A stretch of DNA of 53,716 nt, from positions 1 to 53,716 of the forward strand of contig CACNVR010000007.1 in the NCBI GenBank assembly GCA_902623975.1, read 5' to 3'. Positions 19,640 to 28,032 of the stretch are shown here, piece by piece. This DNA is from an uncultured Pelagibacteraceae bacterium. Lineage in GTDB: Bacteria > Pseudomonadota > Alphaproteobacteria > Pelagibacterales > Pelagibacteraceae. A program made the translations under genes and the position numbers. Numbering within the stretch: position 1 is the stretch's first letter; every line of letters begins with the position of its first letter. Under the pieces are notes generated by a model, which was not told the DNA's origin, made no database searches, and was given only the letters and a program-made list of their open reading frames with translations.

Positions 19640-22600
19640 TATAATTTTGTTGGCATCGGTTTATTAATATCTATTTTGTATTTTTTGATTGCCTCTTTAG
19701 CGTACTTCGATGCTATAAGCTGTTCTTTAGCTAATACACTTAATCCATAAGTAGCAACATGTTCCTTATCAACTTCAAAAAAATTTCTTAAATTTTTTCT
19801 AGTGTCACTTCGTCCAAAACCATCTGTTCCTAATGAATAAAAACTTTTATTTATATAGGGTCTAATTTGATCTGAATTCATTCTCATGTAATCTGAAGCG
19901 GCCAAAATAGGTCCTTCCGTTTTACCTAAACATTTTTCAACATAAGACTTTTTTGGTTCTTTGTCTGGATTTAAAAGATTATATCTTTCTACTTCTAGAC
20001 CGTCTCTTCTTAACTCATTAAAACTTGTTACACTCCAAATTTCACTATCTATTTGATATTCTTTTTGTAATATTTCAGCGCCTGCAATCATTTCTCTTAA
20101 AATTGTACCAGATCCCAAAAATTGGATTTTAGTTTTTTTATATTTATTAAATTCTTTAATTTTATACATTCCTTTTAAAATTCCTTCTTCACAAGATTTA
20201 TCTTTGGGCATAGCTGGGTGAGGATAATTTTCATTCATAGTTGTAACGTAGTAGAAAATATTCTCTTTTTTTTCATGCATCCTTTTTAATCCATCTCTAA
20301 AAATAACTGCTAATTCATAATGGAAGGTTGGATCATATGATACACAGTTTGGAATTGTTGATGCCATAAGATGACTGTGACCATCTTGATGCTGCAGTCC
20401 TTCACCAGCTAAAGTTGTTCTTCCAGCTGTAGCTCCAATTAAAAATCCTCTAGACTGACTATCCGCACCAGCCCATGCAAGGTCTCCAACTCTTTGAAAT
20501 CCAAACATCGAGTAAAAAAGATAAATAGGTATCATTTCAATATCATGATTTGTGTATGAGGTTCCTGCCGCGATCCAAGAAGACATTGCGCCGGCTTCAT
20601 TAATTCCTTCCTCTAAAACTTGTCCGCTTTTTTCCTCTCTATAAGAACTTAATTGTGCAGAATCTTCTGGTTCGTATTTTTGGCCTTCGTGAGCATAAAT
20701 ACCAATCTTTTGGAAAAAACCTTCCATACCAAATGTTCTAGCTTCATCGGGGATAATTGGCACCAATCTTGGAGCAACATTTTTATCTCTTAAAAGATTT
20801 GTAAGCATTCGAACTAAAGCCATAGTAGTGGACATTTCTTTCTTTCCTGTGGACTCTTTCATGTTGTCAAAAATGTCTTTTGGTGGTGCCTTAATTGGTT
20901 TTGCATAGGTAGTTCTCTCTGGAATGAAACCACCTAATTGAAGTCTTTTTTCTTTAAGATACTTAATCTCAGGAGAGTTTTGATCTGGTTTGTAATATTC
21001 TATGTTTTTTACTTGTTGATCTGTAAGTGGTACATCAAACCTGTCTCTGTAATACATTAAATCATCTATATCTAGTTTTTTCGTTTGATGCGTAGTGTTG
21101 ACACTCTCTCCACTTTTTCCCATTCCATAACCTTTGATAGTCTTAGCAATCACAACTGTCGGGCTTCCAATATTTTTAGATGCTTTATCGTATGCGGCAA
21201 AAACTTTATGAGGATCATGGCCGCCTCTATTCAATCTCCAAATATCTTTATCTGAAAGACTAGAAACTAATTCATTAGTCTCTGGATATTTTCCAAAAAA
21301 TTTTTCTCTTACATAAGCTCCATCTCTCGCTTTCATAGCTTGATACTCACCATCGACTGTCTCGTTCATTGTTTTTACTAAATGACCTGTTTTGTCATTT
21401 GCTAACAATTGATCCCAATAAGAGCCCCAAATCACCTTGATGACATTCCATCCTGCGCCCCTAAAAATTCCTTCTAACTCTTGAATGATTTTTCCATTAC
21501 CTCGAACAGGTCCGTCCAATCTTTGAAGATTACAATTAACAACAAATATAAGATTATCTAGTTTTTCCCTTGCTGCTAAACCTATCGCACCTAGTGATTC
21601 TGGTTCGTCCATTTCTCCATCACCCAAAAATGCCCAAACCTTTCTGCCCTCATCTTTAATAAGACCCCTATTAATCAAATATTTCATATATCTGGCTTGA
21701 TAGATGGCTAGCATTGGTCCTAAACCCATTGAAACAGTTGGAAATTGCCAAAAGTTTGGCATTAACCATGGATGAGGGTAAGAAGACAAACCGCCTGGAT
21801 TGACCTCTTGCCTAAAACTATCTAATTGTTTTTCATTTAGTCTTCCTTCAAGAAATGCTCTTGCATACATACCAGGTGCACTGTGTCCTTGAAAATAAAC
21901 TAGATCTCCACCAAATTTATTATTTTTGGCTCTCCAAAAATGATTCATTCCAACATCGTATAAAGTAGCTGCAGATGCAAAAGTTCCTATATGACCCCCA
22001 AGTTCAGGAAATTTTTTATTTGCTCTCACTACCATCGCAGCAGCATTCCACCTTATTAAAGATCTTATCCTTCTTTCAATATTTTGATCACCATTTGATT
22101 TTTTTTCCTCACTTACAGGGATCGTATTTATATAAGGAGTATTTTGTGTATATGGAATATTAGCCCCTTCCATGTAGGCTTTATTGATAAGTTCCTTAAT
22201 TAAATAGTGGGCTCTATGATTTCCATCTTTTTTAATAACATCTGAAAGAGATTCCAACCACTCACTTGTTTCCAATGGATCAATATCTCCCTCATTCACA
22301 ACCTGTGTTATTACAGAATTTTCTTTTTCTGTTTTTTGAATTAGTTTTTTTTGCTCTTGGTTTTTTTTTAAGGAATCTTCAGCTTCTTGAATTAAATTCT
22401 CTGTGTTTTTTGGGACATCTTCTGGTTTTAAAGATATTTGATCAGAACTTGTAAAATGGAGGAGTAAATCACCTTTAGAAACTTTATCTCCTACTTTTAC
22501 ATCAATTGACTTTATTTTACCTGAAAAAGTTGACGGAATTTCTACACTAGATTTGTCACTTTCAATTGTAACAACAGGATCGTTTTTTTTTATTTCTTGT

Positions 22601-22677
22601 CCTTCTCTTACGAGTAATTCAATTACCTCAACATTTTCAAATTCACCGATATCAGGAACCAACAATTTTTCAGTCAT
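19639..22677 (-). CDS. aceE: Pyruvate dehydrogenase E1 (homodimeric type) with N-terminal lipoyl domain
   Basis: 1012 residues. Residues 1-76 form a lipoyl domain with Lys42 in ESDKSSVEIPS; residues about 77-130 are a charged linker; from about residue 131 (DIDPLETSEWLESL) the sequence is a complete AceE of roughly 880 residues, the usual E. coli-type length. The thiamine diphosphate motif GDG...N is visible (GDGEMDEPES at 352-361). The enzyme decarboxylates pyruvate and reductively acetylates lipoyl groups. An N-terminal lipoyl domain is unusual for homodimeric AceE. By eye it matches the E2 lipoyl domain at about 49 of 67 positions, suggesting duplication from aceF. The reading frame is continuous across the junction. 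Confidence 0.96.
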   Translation of the reverse strand: MTEKLLVPDIGEFENVEVIELLVREGQEIKKNDPVVTIESDKSSVEIPSTFSGKIKSIDVKVGDKVSKGDLLLHFTSSDQISLKPEDVPKNTENLIQEAEDSLKKNQEQKKLIQKTEKENSVITQVVNEGDIDPLETSEWLESLSDVIKKDGNHRAHYLIKELINKAYMEGANIPYTQNTPYINTIPVSEEKKSNGDQNIERRIRSLIRWNAAAMVVRANKKFPELGGHIGTFASAATLYDVGMNHFWRAKNNKFGGDLVYFQGHSAPGMYARAFLEGRLNEKQLDSFRQEVNPGGLSSYPHPWLMPNFWQFPTVSMGLGPMLAIYQARYMKYLINRGLIKDEGRKVWAFLGDGEMDEPESLGAIGLAAREKLDNLIFVVNCNLQRLDGPVRGNGKIIQELEGIFRGAGWNVIKVIWGSYWDQLLANDKTGHLVKTMNETVDGEYQAMKARDGAYVREKFFGKYPETNELVSSLSDKDIWRLNRGGHDPHKVFAAYDKASKNIGSPTVVIAKTIKGYGMGKSGESVNTTHQTKKLDIDDLMYYRDRFDVPLTDQQVKNIEYYKPDQNSPEIKYLKEKRLQLGGFIPERTTYAKPIKAPPKDIFDNMKESTGKKEMSTTMALVRMLTNLLRDKNVAPRLVPIIPDEARTFGMEGFFQKIGIYAHEGQKYEPEDSAQLSSYREEKSGQVLEEGINEAGAMSSWIAAGTSYTNHDIEMIPIYLFYSMFGFQRVGDLAWAGADSQSRGFLIGATAGRTTLAGEGLQHQDGHSHLMASTIPNCVSYDPTFHYELAVIFRDGLKRMHEKKENIFYYVTTMNENYPHPAMPKDKSCEEGILKGMYKIKEFNKYKKTKIQFLGSGTILREMIAGAEILQKEYQIDSEIWSVTSFNELRRDGLEVERYNLLNPDKEPKKSYVEKCLGKTEGPILAASDYMRMNSDQIRPYINKSFYSLGTDGFGRSDTRKNLRNFFEVDKEHVATYGLSVLAKEQLIASKYAKEAIKKYKIDINKPMPTKL

Positions 22678-22771
22678 ATTTTTACGTTTTATACACCATT
22701 AAAAAATAGATACTCTAATTTTAACACATTCTGCTCAATTTTTTGACACTCTTTACATAGATGCTTCAAAA

Positions 22772-22888
22772 ATGATAAAAAAGTTATTAAAAACACTTAT
22801 TCAACCCAAAGTTAGCACTTATATTGATGCTAAAATATGGATTCAAAAAATTTTATTAGAAGATAAGTACGGAAAAATTAATTCTTAA
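22772..22888 (+). CDS. Possible small ORF, 38 aa, no recognised family
   Basis: An ATG-started frame of 38 codons begins MIKKLLKTLIQPKVSTY and contains an amphipathic, mixed-charge second half (YIDAKIWIQKIL). It occupies most of the 200 bp between aceE and the thiolase gene and overlaps the thiolase stop by 11 bases on the opposite strand. There is no clear Shine-Dalgarno; TTGACA at 22743-22748 is the only promoter-like element nearby. Its amino-acid mix looks more like protein than random AT-rich sequence, but it could be noise. Function unknown. Confidence 0.3.
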   Translation: MIKKLLKTLIQPKVSTYIDAKIWIQKILLEDKYGKINS

Positions 22889-24047
22889 TTCTCTCAATAC
22901 AGAGAGCAATGCCCATGCCTCCCCCTATACATAAGGCTGCGCAACCTTTATCTTTCTTTTGTTTTTTCATTTCATGTATTAAAGTTACAAGTATTCTTGC
23001 TCCTGAGGCGCCAATTGGATGTCCAAGAGCAATGGCTCCACCGTTTACATTTACTTTCTTTTGATCAATACCTAATTCACGAATTACTGCGATACTTTGG
23101 GAAGCAAAAGCTTCGTTAATTTCAAATAAATTGATTTCTTCCAAACTCCATTTTGCTTTTTTTACTGCCTCGCGAATAGCTTTTATTGGACCTAGGCCCA
23201 TAAGAGCAGGATCAACTCCGATAGAAGCCCAAGATACTATTTTTGCTAGGGGTCTGATTGATTTTTTTTCTGCTAGATCTAAAGATGATAATAACAAAGC
23301 AGCAGCACCATCATTTATTCCAGATGAGTTACCTGCTGTAACACTTCCATTTTCTTGGAATACTGTTTTTAATTTTTTTAAATCTGAGATTTTTAAATTA
23401 ATTCTTGGATGTTCATCTTTGTCTAAAATATTTCCATCATGATTAATCTTTATTAACTCATCATAAAATCTATTATTATTAAGTGCTATCTCTGTTTTTT
23501 TTTGAGAATTTAAAGCAAATTCATCTTGCTCTTGTCTCGTTATATTAAATTTTTTTGCAACATTTTCTGCAGTTACTCCCATGTGGTAATTATTAAATGC
23601 ATCAATTAATCCATCATTGATCATTGTATCTGACAATCTATCTTCTGAAATTATTTTTTCATCTCTATAAAAAATAGAATGAGGAGCAATTGACATATTT
23701 TCTTGCCCACCAGAAATAACACTTAAAGACTCTCCTAATTTAATTGATTGATAGCCTGATATTACCGCCCTTAGACCAGAACCACAAACTTGATTAACTA
23801 TATGAGCTGGTTTTGAAATTGGTATACCTGCATTTATTGCAGCTTGCCTTGCTGGGTTCTGTCCAGCGCCTGCAGTTAATACTTGTCCCATTATTACCTC
23901 GTCTATCTCATCCTCCTTAAATTTAGATCTTTTTAAAACTTCTCTTATGACTATTGATCCAAGTTGATCAGATCTTATTTTCTTTAATGAGCCTTTATAT
24001 GAACCTATTGGTGTTCTAATTGCTTCTAAAATAACAACGTCAGTCAA
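22878..24047 (-). CDS. Acetyl-CoA C-acetyltransferase (thiolase)
   Basis: 389 residues. It condenses or cleaves acetyl-CoA and acetoacetyl-CoA and belongs to the biosynthetic/degradative thiolase II group (phaA/atoB-like). The acylated Cys is in VNQVCGSGLRAVISG (near residue 88), and the C-terminal catalytic His and Cys are in GGAIALGHPIGASGARI and CIGGGMGIALCIE. The only start giving the family N-terminus (TDVVILEAIRTPIG) is TTG at 24047; no ATG lies nearby, and AGG sits a few bases upstream. No partner hydroxybutyrate genes are in view, so pathway assignment (fatty acid, ketogenic or storage) remains open. Confidence 0.94.
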   Translation of the reverse strand: MTDVVILEAIRTPIGSYKGSLKKIRSDQLGSIVIREVLKRSKFKEDEIDEVIMGQVLTAGAGQNPARQAAINAGIPISKPAHIVNQVCGSGLRAVISGYQSIKLGESLSVISGGQENMSIAPHSIFYRDEKIISEDRLSDTMINDGLIDAFNNYHMGVTAENVAKKFNITRQEQDEFALNSQKKTEIALNNNRFYDELIKINHDGNILDKDEHPRINLKISDLKKLKTVFQENGSVTAGNSSGINDGAAALLLSSLDLAEKKSIRPLAKIVSWASIGVDPALMGLGPIKAIREAVKKAKWSLEEINLFEINEAFASQSIAVIRELGIDQKKVNVNGGAIALGHPIGASGARILVTLIHEMKKQKKDKGCAALCIGGGMGIALCIERIKN

Positions 24048-24131
24048 TTTAATACCTATTAAAATTTAAATTTGTCTTATAATTAAAATACACTAAGAAT
24101 TAATATACTATAATTAAATAAAATTATAAAC

Positions 24132-24208
24132 GCGCCTGTAGCTCAACTGGATAGAGCGCTTGGCTACGGACCAGGAGGTTCTGGGTTCGACTCCTAGCAG
24201 GCGCACCA
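24132..24208 (+). tRNA. tRNA-Arg (anticodon ACG)
   Basis: A 77-nt cloverleaf. The acceptor stem GCGCCTG pairs with CAGGCGC, followed by discriminator A and an encoded CCA. The D-arm is TAGCTCAACTGGATAGAGC-like, the anticodon loop CTACGGA gives ACG (position 34 expected to be edited to inosine), and the T-arm contains GGTTCGACTCC. It reads CGN arginine codons. An AT-rich leader with TATAAT-like sequence lies just upstream, between it and the divergent thiolase gene. Confidence 0.97.
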
Positions 24209-24224
24209 TAATGATGGATTTATT

Positions 24225-24323
24225 ATGTTTAAATGGTTATTAAAAGCCTCTCTACAAATGTCTGTTATATATTTCTTTATAATTATTTTTATAATTTTAT
24301 TAATTTTAACTTTTGTATTATAA
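24225..24323 (+). CDS. Possible small single-span membrane protein, 32 aa
   Basis: An ATG-started frame of 32 codons begins 17 bases after the tRNA-Arg CCA. The N-terminus MFKWLLKASLQM carries two lysines and is followed by about 18 uninterrupted hydrophobic residues (Ile/Phe/Leu/Val), ending at TAA. This fits a one-pass inner-membrane miniprotein with the N-terminus inside. It sits directly before the PaaI thioesterase (7-base gap) and could be translated from the same transcript. There is no good Shine-Dalgarno, and T-rich DNA can mimic hydrophobic peptide, so this is tentative. Confidence 0.35.
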   Translation: MFKWLLKASLQMSVIYFFIIIFIILLILTFVL

Positions 24324-24329
24324 AAATGT

Positions 24330-24734
24330 ATGTCCGAGAAATTTGAGCAAATTAGTTTAAAACCAGGTTTTATGAAACACAACGGTGGTGTTATGTTTAG
24401 GAATATTTCAAATACAGAATACGAATTTAAATCTAAGATTAATGAAAATCATTTAAATGCTGCTGGTATAACGCATGGTGGATACTTATCAGCACTAGTA
24501 GATGCAGGAGCGGGAACAGCAGCGCATCGATCGGTAGATAATGCTCCATGTGTAACTATTTCTTTAGATCTAAAATTTATTGGAGTATCTAAAATCGGGG
24601 ACGAGATAGTTGGTCATGTAAAAATTCTAAAAAAAACAAAAACATTAGTTTTTTTATTTTGTGAGCTAAAGTCTAATGATAAAATTATAACATCAGCTTC
24701 TGGTGTTTGGAAAATTTTAAAAATTAAACCTTAA
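24330..24734 (+). CDS. PaaI-family hotdog-fold thioesterase
   Basis: 134 residues with the hotdog thioesterase hallmark ITHGGYLSALVDAGAGTAAH (residues about 48-67), including the HGG loop and a catalytic Asp in LVDAG. Proteins of this family hydrolyse acyl-CoA thioesters, often aromatic or medium-chain, to recycle CoA. It is cytoplasmic with no signal sequence. It is convergent with the TRAP permease gene; the 15-bp gap holds no obvious terminator. Substrate not predictable. Confidence 0.88.
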   Translation: MSEKFEQISLKPGFMKHNGGVMFRNISNTEYEFKSKINENHLNAAGITHGGYLSALVDAGAGTAAHRSVDNAPCVTISLDLKFIGVSKIGDEIVGHVKILKKTKTLVFLFCELKSNDKIITSASGVWKILKIKP

Positions 24735-24749
24735 AACTTAATACATAAA

Positions 24750-25265
24750 TTAATCTTTTTTATTAAATTGCAAGAATAGCATAGGTAAAATTATTAAAAA
24801 TCCAACAATCATAGAGCCTGTTCCTGGAGCAACAAAAAATAAAGATCCTATACCTATGATAATCTGTTCATAACTTTTTAAATTTCTAAACCAATAACCT
24901 GAAAATGCGATTCCTATTAAAGCTATACCAATTAAAGTTCCAGCTAAAGTAATTAATAATTGATCTGTTTGAAACTCACCAGTTATCAACAACAATGAGG
25001 GTGAATAAACAAAAACAAAAGGCACTAATGCTTTGGCAATACCCAATCTAAATGCTGTATTCCCTGTTTTAAATGGATTTGATTTTGCTATACCAGAGGC
25101 TGCGTATGCAGCTAAAGCAACTGGAGGAGTAATATCAGCTAAAACTCCATAATAAAAAACAAAAAAATGTGCAACTAGTGGTTCAATACCTAGTTGGGCT
25201 AAAGCAGGCGCTGCGACCGCAACAAGAATAATATAGGTGGCTGTCGTTGGAATTCCAGCACCCAT
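24750..25265 (-). CDS. TRAP-TAXI fused permease, C-terminal fragment (downstream of a frameshift)
   Basis: 171 residues that correspond to the end of a DctM-type permease: MGAGIPTTATYIILVAVAAPAL followed by DITPPVALAAYAASGIA, both strongly conserved in TAXI-type fused permeases, and further membrane helices. It lacks its own plausible initiation region. The same frame stays open and protein-like upstream (SFEDLRLFFSLVLIAISCII) back to a run of nine A (+ strand) at 25325-25333. Removing one base there joins it to the gene at 25318-26763, giving a protein of about 670 residues, the normal length. Treat the two as one gene broken or slipped at the homopolymer. Confidence 0.85.
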   Translation of the reverse strand: MGAGIPTTATYIILVAVAAPALAQLGIEPLVAHFFVFYYGVLADITPPVALAAYAASGIAKSNPFKTGNTAFRLGIAKALVPFVFVYSPSLLLITGEFQTDQLLITLAGTLIGIALIGIAFSGYWFRNLKSYEQIIIGIGSLFFVAPGTGSMIVGFLIILPMLFLQFNKKD

Positions 25266-25317
25266 TATAATACAAGAAATAGCTATTAAAACTAATGAAA
25301 AAAATAATCTTAAATCT

Positions 25318-26763
25318 TCAAATGAAAAAAAAAGAAATTGGCCAAATATTCGAAAAAAAGTTACTTATATCTCCTGCGGTCTGAATAACAACAAATCCGA
25401 GTCTAAATCCCACGCCGGTTAGAGTAACTACACCAACAATTATACCTACACAAACAGCAGCAGCACCAACTGCTAAAGTATTTTTAGCTCCTGCAGCTAA
25501 ACAGAGCCATAGATCTTTTATATTAAGTCGATTATTTGGTTTAATAAAACCAATTACAATACATGAAATTATTCCATAGATAGCGGCAAAATCAGGCGTT
25601 CTTCCACTCAAAATAAAATAAACTAAAATGAACAAAGGTAAGAGAGATAACCAATTATCTTTAACCACTCCTAAAAAATTAGGCATCTCTTCTTGTGATA
25701 AACCTCTTAGCCCAAGTTTTTTTGCTTCTAAATGAACCATAATAAAAATTCCAAAATAATGAAGCAATGCTGGTATTAAAGCAGCTGCCAAAATATCTTT
25801 CAAAGGAATTTCTAAATACTCAACCATTATAAAAGCGGCAGCGCCTAAAATTGGCGGAGTAATCTGACCACCAGTGGAAGACGCGGCTTCGACAGCGCCG
25901 GAAAAATGAGAGGGATAACCAACTTTTTTCATAGCTGGAATAGTTAACGAACCTGTTGTTACTGTGTTTGCAATAGATGATCCAGATATAGTTCCCATAA
26001 ATGCCGATGAAAAAATAGCAACTTTTGCAGGACCTCCTGAAAATTTACCTGCTATCAGCATTGATAAATCTATAAATAATTTTCCTAAACCAACTCTTGT
26101 TGCTAAAACTCCAAAAAGTATGAATAAAAAGACATATTGAGCCATTACTCCAACAGCAACTCCGTAGACACCTTGATTTGTTATATAAATATGGTTTACA
26201 AAACCTAACCACGAGGTTCCCCCATGTTTAAGTGCACCAGGAGCATATGGACCAAATATGGCAAATAAAATAAAGATTATACTTATTAAAGGAAGTGTTG
26301 GCCCTACTGACCTACGAGCAGCTTCAAGTGTTAATATAATAAGTATGGAACCCATAAATACATCGATTGCCTGAGGATTGCCAACTCTCTGAGCTAAAAT
26401 TTCAGGTGGAAGTAAAGGTAAATATAAAGCAGAAGATACAGCTAGGAATGCTAATGTATAATCTAGTAGACTGACATTTTGAAAATAAAAAAAATTAAAT
26501 CTATTTTTTTCATTATAGACGTTGTTCCTTCTCCAACCAAAAAGTATAAAAACTAAACCAATGACATATGAAATATGAATACCTCTATGTAAAACTTCAC
26601 GGACTAATCCAAAACCTGAAGCCCAAAAATGGTACAACGACATCGAAACTAACAAAGTTATTATTACTAGGTCAAGTTTAGGACCTACTTTTCTAAATGA
26701 TAATTGAGGATCATATTTTTTTTCTAACTCCTCAAAATTAATATTTTCTTTTAAATTTTCCAT
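25318..26763 (-). CDS. TRAP-TAXI transporter fused permease (DctQM), N-terminal part, frameshifted
   Basis: 481 residues: a short cytoplasmic N-terminus, about four DctQ-like helices, then DctM-like helices with the conserved GSSIANTVTTGSLTIPAMKK and GGQITPPILGAAAFIMVEYL segments. The protein derails after TAGDISNFFSNIWPIS into FFFI-stop, exactly at the nine-A (+) run 25325-25333. The remaining helices are encoded in the next frame at 24750-25265. The permease should import carboxylates delivered by the TAXI binding protein encoded upstream. A terminator-like hairpin (26766-26793) lies just before its ATG. The shift could be a real mutation, slippage, or a sequencing or assembly error. Confidence 0.85.
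   Translation of the reverse strand: MENLKENINFEELEKKYDPQLSFRKVGPKLDLVIITLLVSMSLYHFWASGFGLVREVLHRGIHISYVIGLVFILFGWRRNNVYNEKNRFNFFYFQNVSLLDYTLAFLAVSSALYLPLLPPEILAQRVGNPQAIDVFMGSILIILTLEAARRSVGPTLPLISIIFILFAIFGPYAPGALKHGGTSWLGFVNHIYITNQGVYGVAVGVMAQYVFLFILFGVLATRVGLGKLFIDLSMLIAGKFSGGPAKVAIFSSAFMGTISGSSIANTVTTGSLTIPAMKKVGYPSHFSGAVEAASSTGGQITPPILGAAAFIMVEYLEIPLKDILAAALIPALLHYFGIFIMVHLEAKKLGLRGLSQEEMPNFLGVVKDNWLSLLPLFILVYFILSGRTPDFAAIYGIISCIVIGFIKPNNRLNIKDLWLCLAAGAKNTLAVGAAAVCVGIIVGVVTLTGVGFRLGFVVIQTAGDISNFFSNIWPISFFFI
25325..25333 (-). other. Homopolymer (A9 on +, T9 on coding strand) at the permease frameshift
   Basis: On the coding strand the frame reads CCA ATT TCT TTT TTT TTC ATT TGA through a nine-T run. 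With eight T it would read on as PISFFSFEDLRLFF into the C-terminal fragment. A second run of seven T (25353-25359) lies 20 bases upstream and could also account for the shift, but the eight-T version gives the smoother protein. Confidence 0.7.
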
Positions 26764-26765
26764 AA

Positions 26766-26793
26766 AAAACCCTGGATTAAAATCCAGGGTTTT
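26766..26793 (-). terminator. Intergenic hairpin between TAXI receptor and permease (terminator/attenuator-like)
   Basis: A perfect 12-bp stem, AAAACCCTGGAT / ATCCAGGGTTTT, with a 4-base loop. On the minus-strand transcript it is followed by a U run that leads straight into the permease ATG at 26763. It therefore looks like a Rho-independent terminator placed inside the operon, which would leave the binding protein made in excess over the permease, and it would also bury the region where the permease ribosome binding site should be. Confidence 0.7.
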
Positions 26794-26805
26794 ATTTATT
26801 AGTTT

Positions 26806-27813
26806 CTATTTGATTAGACCTGCTTCTTTATAAAATTTCTCAGCACCAGGATGTAAAGGAACACCAACTCCTGATAGAGCAGTATCTGGTGTGATAGTTT
26901 TTCCTTTAGCGTGACCAACATCCATTAATTTACGTGACTCTTTATTCCAAAGAGCTTTAGTAATATTATAGATTAATTGTTCATCTTCTTTTGCAGATGT
27001 AAACCACTGCGCACCAACTGCTACTGTACTAGTAGTTTTTACATTCTCATAAGTTCCCGAAGGAATATCACTTTGTGAGAAAAAACCATACTTGTCAGTT
27101 AATTTTTTTGCTCCAGCACCATCGATTGGAACAAGTTTTATTGGCACTGATGAAGCTAATTCAACAATAGCTCCCGTTGGATATCCAGCAACAACAAAAA
27201 TTGCATCAACTTTTTTATTTCTAAGAGCATCAGTTGCAGCATTACCTTTGAGAGCTTCTGCTTTTACATCTTTTTCTGACAAACCATTAGCTTCTAAGAT
27301 TAATAGAGCGTCAACATATGTTCCTGATCCAGGTTCATCTAAAGAAACTCTTTTACCTTTTAAATCCTTAACAGAATTTATTTTACTATTTTTTAGAGTC
27401 ACCAAATGAATATGCTCTTCGAACAATGCAGCAATAGTTCTTAGATCTTTAGCTGGTTCTTTGCCCTCCATTGTTCCTGTGCCAGTGTAAGCCCAGTATG
27501 CTACATCTGATTGAGCAAAACCAGAATTTCTTAATCCAGATAAAATAGCATTAACGTTATCTACTGAGCCTCTTGAAGATACAGCCGAAGCTATAAGCCC
27601 ATCTACTCCACAACTGCCGCCTTTTCCACATTCTCTAGATCCTGGAGGTTTTGAGATTGCATTAGCGATCATTCCTCCTACAGGATAATAAGTATATGCA
27701 GTTCCACCAGTACCAATTGTGAAAAAAGTAAGTTCTGACGAAATTGCTTTACCGACAAAACTAGCCGATAAAATTAAAACAATTGCGAAAGTTTGAAATA
27801 ATTTTTTAAACAT
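26806..27813 (-). CDS. TAXI-family TRAP transporter solute-binding protein
   Basis: 335 residues. An N-terminal signal peptide (MFKKLFQTFAIVLILSASFVGKAISS) is followed by the mature TAXI receptor: LTFFTIGTGGTAYTYYPVGGMIA, which is diagnostic of the family, then RGSVDNVNAILSGLRNSGFAQSDVAYWAY and a KVDAIFVVAGYP segment. It binds an organic acid in the periplasm and hands it to the fused permease. A CGKGGSC segment near residues 62-68 may form a disulfide loop. It has the strongest ribosome-binding site seen in the window (AGGAGG at 27821-27826), suggesting very high expression. Confidence 0.95.
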   Translation of the reverse strand: MFKKLFQTFAIVLILSASFVGKAISSELTFFTIGTGGTAYTYYPVGGMIANAISKPPGSRECGKGGSCGVDGLIASAVSSRGSVDNVNAILSGLRNSGFAQSDVAYWAYTGTGTMEGKEPAKDLRTIAALFEEHIHLVTLKNSKINSVKDLKGKRVSLDEPGSGTYVDALLILEANGLSEKDVKAEALKGNAATDALRNKKVDAIFVVAGYPTGAIVELASSVPIKLVPIDGAGAKKLTDKYGFFSQSDIPSGTYENVKTTSTVAVGAQWFTSAKEDEQLIYNITKALWNKESRKLMDVGHAKGKTITPDTALSGVGVPLHPGAEKFYKEAGLIK

Positions 27814-27820
27814 TTCTTCT

Positions 27821-27826
27821 CCTCCT
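27821..27826 (-). promoter_or_regulatory. Perfect Shine-Dalgarno AGGAGG for the TAXI receptor
   Basis: AGGAGG lies seven bases upstream of the ATG at 27813. Most genes in the window have little or no Shine-Dalgarno, so this one stands out and supports both the start choice and high-level translation of the binding protein. Confidence 0.8.
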
Positions 27827-28032
27827 ATTTTGTTAAATTAAAAAACTAAGGTAACATTATTAAAGTAAATATTTCAAATAAAGTTTAAGAGATTTTAATC
27901 TTATGCTAAAATGAAAATTATTTATTAAATGAGAACTTTTTGTCCTACGATTCGGTCATGTTTTAGTCTATTTTTGTTCTTTAACACCAACTATATCTGG
28001 TAGGTACAAAAAAGAGTATACTAAAGATAGAT
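27827..28032. other. Divergent intergenic region between TAXI receptor and helicase
   Basis: About 200 bp of AT-rich DNA that must hold the promoters of both the TAXI transporter (minus) and the helicase operon (plus). A TATACT box (28016-28021) sits just before the helicase ATG. No stable hairpin, recognised riboswitch or palindrome was found. A 24-codon frame at 27929-28003 has no supporting signals. Confidence 0.4.

Noticed and set aside
27929-28003. 24-codon frame upstream of the helicase gene
   Set aside because: No RBS, no promoter in register and no recognisable peptide character.
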